A DNA stretch of 64,000 nucleotides from Epiperipatus broadwayi (taxonomy: Eukaryota; Onychophora; Udeonychophora; Euonychophora; Peripatidae). The notes below the pieces were generated by a model that was given only the letters and a program-made list of their open reading frames with translations, was not told the DNA's origin and ran no database searches. This document shows, piece by piece, positions 61,860 through 64,000 of this stretch. The position numbers and the translations under genes were made by a program. The stretch's first letter is position 1; every line of letters starts with the position of its first letter. Where the stretch lies: positions 122,001-186,000 of the forward strand of contig JAQFVV010000500.1 of assembly GCA_028023455.1 (NCBI GenBank), written 5' to 3'.

Positions 61860-62977
61860 CATTAAATTATGTATGTCTCCATATTACTTTTATTTGTCTA
61901 AATTTTAAATTGTATTTTTTATTTATGATGCTGTTATCATTTCTCTGTTTTTCTTATATGCATTATAAAACAAAAAATTCAAATATTAATAATTCACTTC
62001 TAAAGCTAAAATTTTATGTTTCAGACATATATTTTGCTTCTCAACTTTTGTATACTATCATGGTACTTCAAAGACTACAGTCTGAATACTCAAATTTGGC
62101 TAACAATCATCATTAACATAAAATTTTAAACTTACAAAATAATGTGTTTTATATATACATTAATTTTTCAAATGAAAGTTTTCACAGGAAAAAAGTGTAT
62201 TATAATTAATGGAAGATTTTTTGAACAATTATGTGGAATATCAAAATATATAATTATTGAATTTTCAATAAAATAATATTTGCTTCCATAAAAGTGTTAC
62301 TACATGGCTGTAGCAAAGTTGAAAAAAGATATAAAAAATTAATTAAGCATTGTAAAAAGAAGTAGACCATGTGAAATTACAGAATGAAATTTAACAAGTT
62401 AAAGGTGCATTTTTTGTCCTACTGGGTGAAAACAGATTCACTGAATTTAAATTTAAATGATAATTTATATTTATTTGTGTATAGAAACTCTTTTATATAG
62501 ATAATAGCTATGCTATTTCATTACATGTATTAAAAAAATTTGGTCTCTTCAAAATTTCTATAGCCTAATTATTCTTTCATGATGCTTGCTGCATTTGGTT
62601 TTAGATCATTTTTGAACATTTCCATAAATTATAATATAATGACATACAGTGTAATAACTAAAAATAATTATTAGATCAGATGGAATGATTTTACATAAAA
62701 CTAGCATGATTAAATGTTAATGCCCAAACTGTTTATTAGCCAACTAATTGAGATGCCAATAGGTGTTGAATATACTAACTAATTCAGACATAACAATTTG
62801 TAAAAATAAAATTTGATTGCATTCAAATATTCAACAATAACATAATTTTGACAAACAATATTGGGTAATAAAAAATAATTTGGTTGTTAACATTTGCAAG
62901 ACATAACCAGCAATTTCTTAAGCAAAATAGTTCCATATGATTTACTAATTAATTTCATATATATTTATAAATCAAAC
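61860..62977. other. MMS22L intron, nothing identified
   Basis: AT-rich. The open frame at 61910-62116 has no motif support. Confidence 0.4.
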
Positions 62978-63103
62978 CTTGCTAAATAGAAAAGTTTATC
63001 ACATTCTTCAAATAAGGCAGTTTCCATAAGAAAATGACAGTCAAATAATTCAATGACCTCAGAATTAAGGTTGGTATAAATGCACATTTCATTTTTAAGT
63101 ATC
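62978..63103 (-). CDS. MMS22L: MMS22L exon (first in window)
   Basis: This 126-nt exon encodes 41 whole codons plus one leading and two trailing bases. The acceptor is a T/A-rich tract ending TTAG before GATACTT. The donor AAG|GTTTGA is the weakest of the set. The peptide contains VIELFDCHFLMETALFEECD, which parallels human TLEIFGIQWVTETALVNSS, and continues to LFYLA before the intron. The trailing AG joins the G of the next exon to make Arg. The first base shows that a further exon ending in phase 2 must lie upstream; none was found up to 64000. Confidence 0.9.
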
Positions 63104-64000
63104 CTAATATAAATATATATATATAAATCAGTAATTAAAATAATAAAAATTGATATTTTGCATTTCATATTAAAGATAAAATAAATATGTGTGAAGAAAT
63201 CTATATAAGCATAAATACAATATTTTAAAATGGAATTTTTCTTTGCAAAAATTTAAAATACAGTAGACTCTTGTGTCTACTACAATATGTTAACAATTCC
63301 CAAAACAATATAGTTAATAGTGAATCCTATATAATATACATAAAATTATAATACAATTTAATTTAAATATTGCAAATATTAATACATTAATAAAATAATT
63401 ATCTCAAAAAATAGAATGATGTAATTATGAAAAATACAGTAGTATTCAGAAAAAAAAGAATACGTTTATATACAAATGTAGAATATTTCACAAACTGATG
63501 ATTCAATCTTACTGACTAATCAAAATATTTTTTTTTCCTTCACTACTAAATCAATTACTGGAATTTCATTTTATTACATAAAGAAAGTACTGCATGGCTT
63601 CTCGTAGGCTTGGCAGAGTTGCTATCATCAATAATTTTATGCATTTGGGCTGCTTTGGATAAAATCCTTAATAATTTCTTGAAACAATATAATATAAAAT
63701 ATTTTCATTTTGATAGCAATTATATGACTGAGTGTTACATAGATACACAAAGTTAGATCATAGTTGTCTGAAAGAAATAACTCATAAAGTTGCTCATACA
63801 AATTTATGAATTCAAATTTATAAATTTCTAATTTTTTTTCAAACTTTATGTCACTAAAATCATATATAGTGGATCCATCGATAAAGAAAGACTAATGTAC
63901 ATAGATTATAATTACTATTCATAGAGAGAACAGAAAATCTTATGATCAACATTTGTTGACTAGCATTGTTTTTGATTTTAATCAATTCAAATAAAAATTT
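63104..64000. other. Upstream MMS22L intron, no exon confirmed
   Basis: AT-rich. The only conspicuous block is 63585-63695, open on the minus strand (LLRILSKAAQMHKIIDDSNS and on). It has a weak acceptor, no good donor and no resemblance to the expected MMS22L segment. Confidence 0.4.

Larger units (their letters stand above)
7032..63103 (-). other. MMS22L: MMS22L gene, N-terminal part (10 internal exons)
   Basis: The ten blocks listed below as exons are each open on the minus strand, bounded by AG and GT, and join with no frame conflict: split codons AG+G, T+CT, AA+G, G+GT and G+AT give R, S, K, G and D. The product aligns by eye with recalled vertebrate MMS22L from about residue 60 to 400, in order and without large gaps. 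In known systems MMS22L pairs with TONSL in the nucleus, recognises post-replicative chromatin and promotes RAD51 loading at stalled forks. The protein is a helical repeat scaffold with no catalytic motif, matching the Leu/Phe-rich helices seen here. Introns are 2389, 5344, 4791, 5995, 8028, 4145, 7694, 5250 and 11439 bp in transcript order and hold all the mobile elements. The start codon and C-terminal two thirds are outside the window. Confidence 0.92.

Noticed and set aside
63585-63695. Possible upstream MMS22L exon
   Set aside because: The acceptor is weak, no consensus donor is present, and the peptide does not resemble the expected segment or supply the required phase 2 end.

Overview
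The window is AT-rich animal nuclear DNA, and its only recognisable host gene is a minus-strand gene split into very small exons by introns of 2.4-11.4 kb. Ten exons (63103 down to 7032, about 997 nt, about 332 codons) have consensus or near-consensus splice sites and join in one continuous reading frame with every phase matching. The translation reads as the N-terminal third of MMS22L, the partner of TONSL in RAD51 loading at stalled replication forks. Upstream exons should lie beyond 64000 and downstream exons beyond position 1. Identification rests on recalled family sequence; no search was run. Large repeat-filled introns, Penelope-like elements and hammerhead-bearing tandem repeats suit an invertebrate such as a mollusc, but the species cannot be fixed.

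Region by region. 1-7 kb: relics of an L1/Tx1-like LINE and an RTE-like LINE, then MMS22L exon 10. 7.4-8.7 kb: diverged repeats. 9.7-18.0 kb: three Penelope-like elements (PLEs), one still flanked by both terminal repeats, around an unexplained island at 12.2-13.85 kb and a near-perfect hairpin element. 18.5-24.0 kb: exons 9 and 8, a hammerhead-bearing tandem repeat, a mariner relic and a LINE 3-prime end. 24.9-30.75 kb: a huge inverted repeat with arms of about 2.6 kb. 31.7-36.1 kb: exons 7 and 6. 36.1-40.25 kb: a second hammerhead-bearing repeat family in both orientations. 41.49-42.72 kb: an internally deleted Tigger/pogo-like DNA transposon. 44-50 kb: exons 5 and 4 and the longest RTE-like LINE. 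50-64 kb: exons 3, 2 and 1, SINE-like copies, fold-back elements and an unassigned pair of exon-like blocks near 56 kb.

The most interesting layer is RNA-based. Two repeat families carry type I hammerhead ribozyme motifs, and the best-preserved motifs (19722-19763 and 36724-36762) lie in the sense orientation of MMS22L introns, so they would be present in its pre-mRNA. These families look like metazoan retrozymes, thought to be mobilised by PLEs, and PLEs are present here. A separate element made almost wholly of a perfect 93-bp-arm hairpin carries 13-16 bp target duplications, suggesting retroposition of a hairpin RNA.
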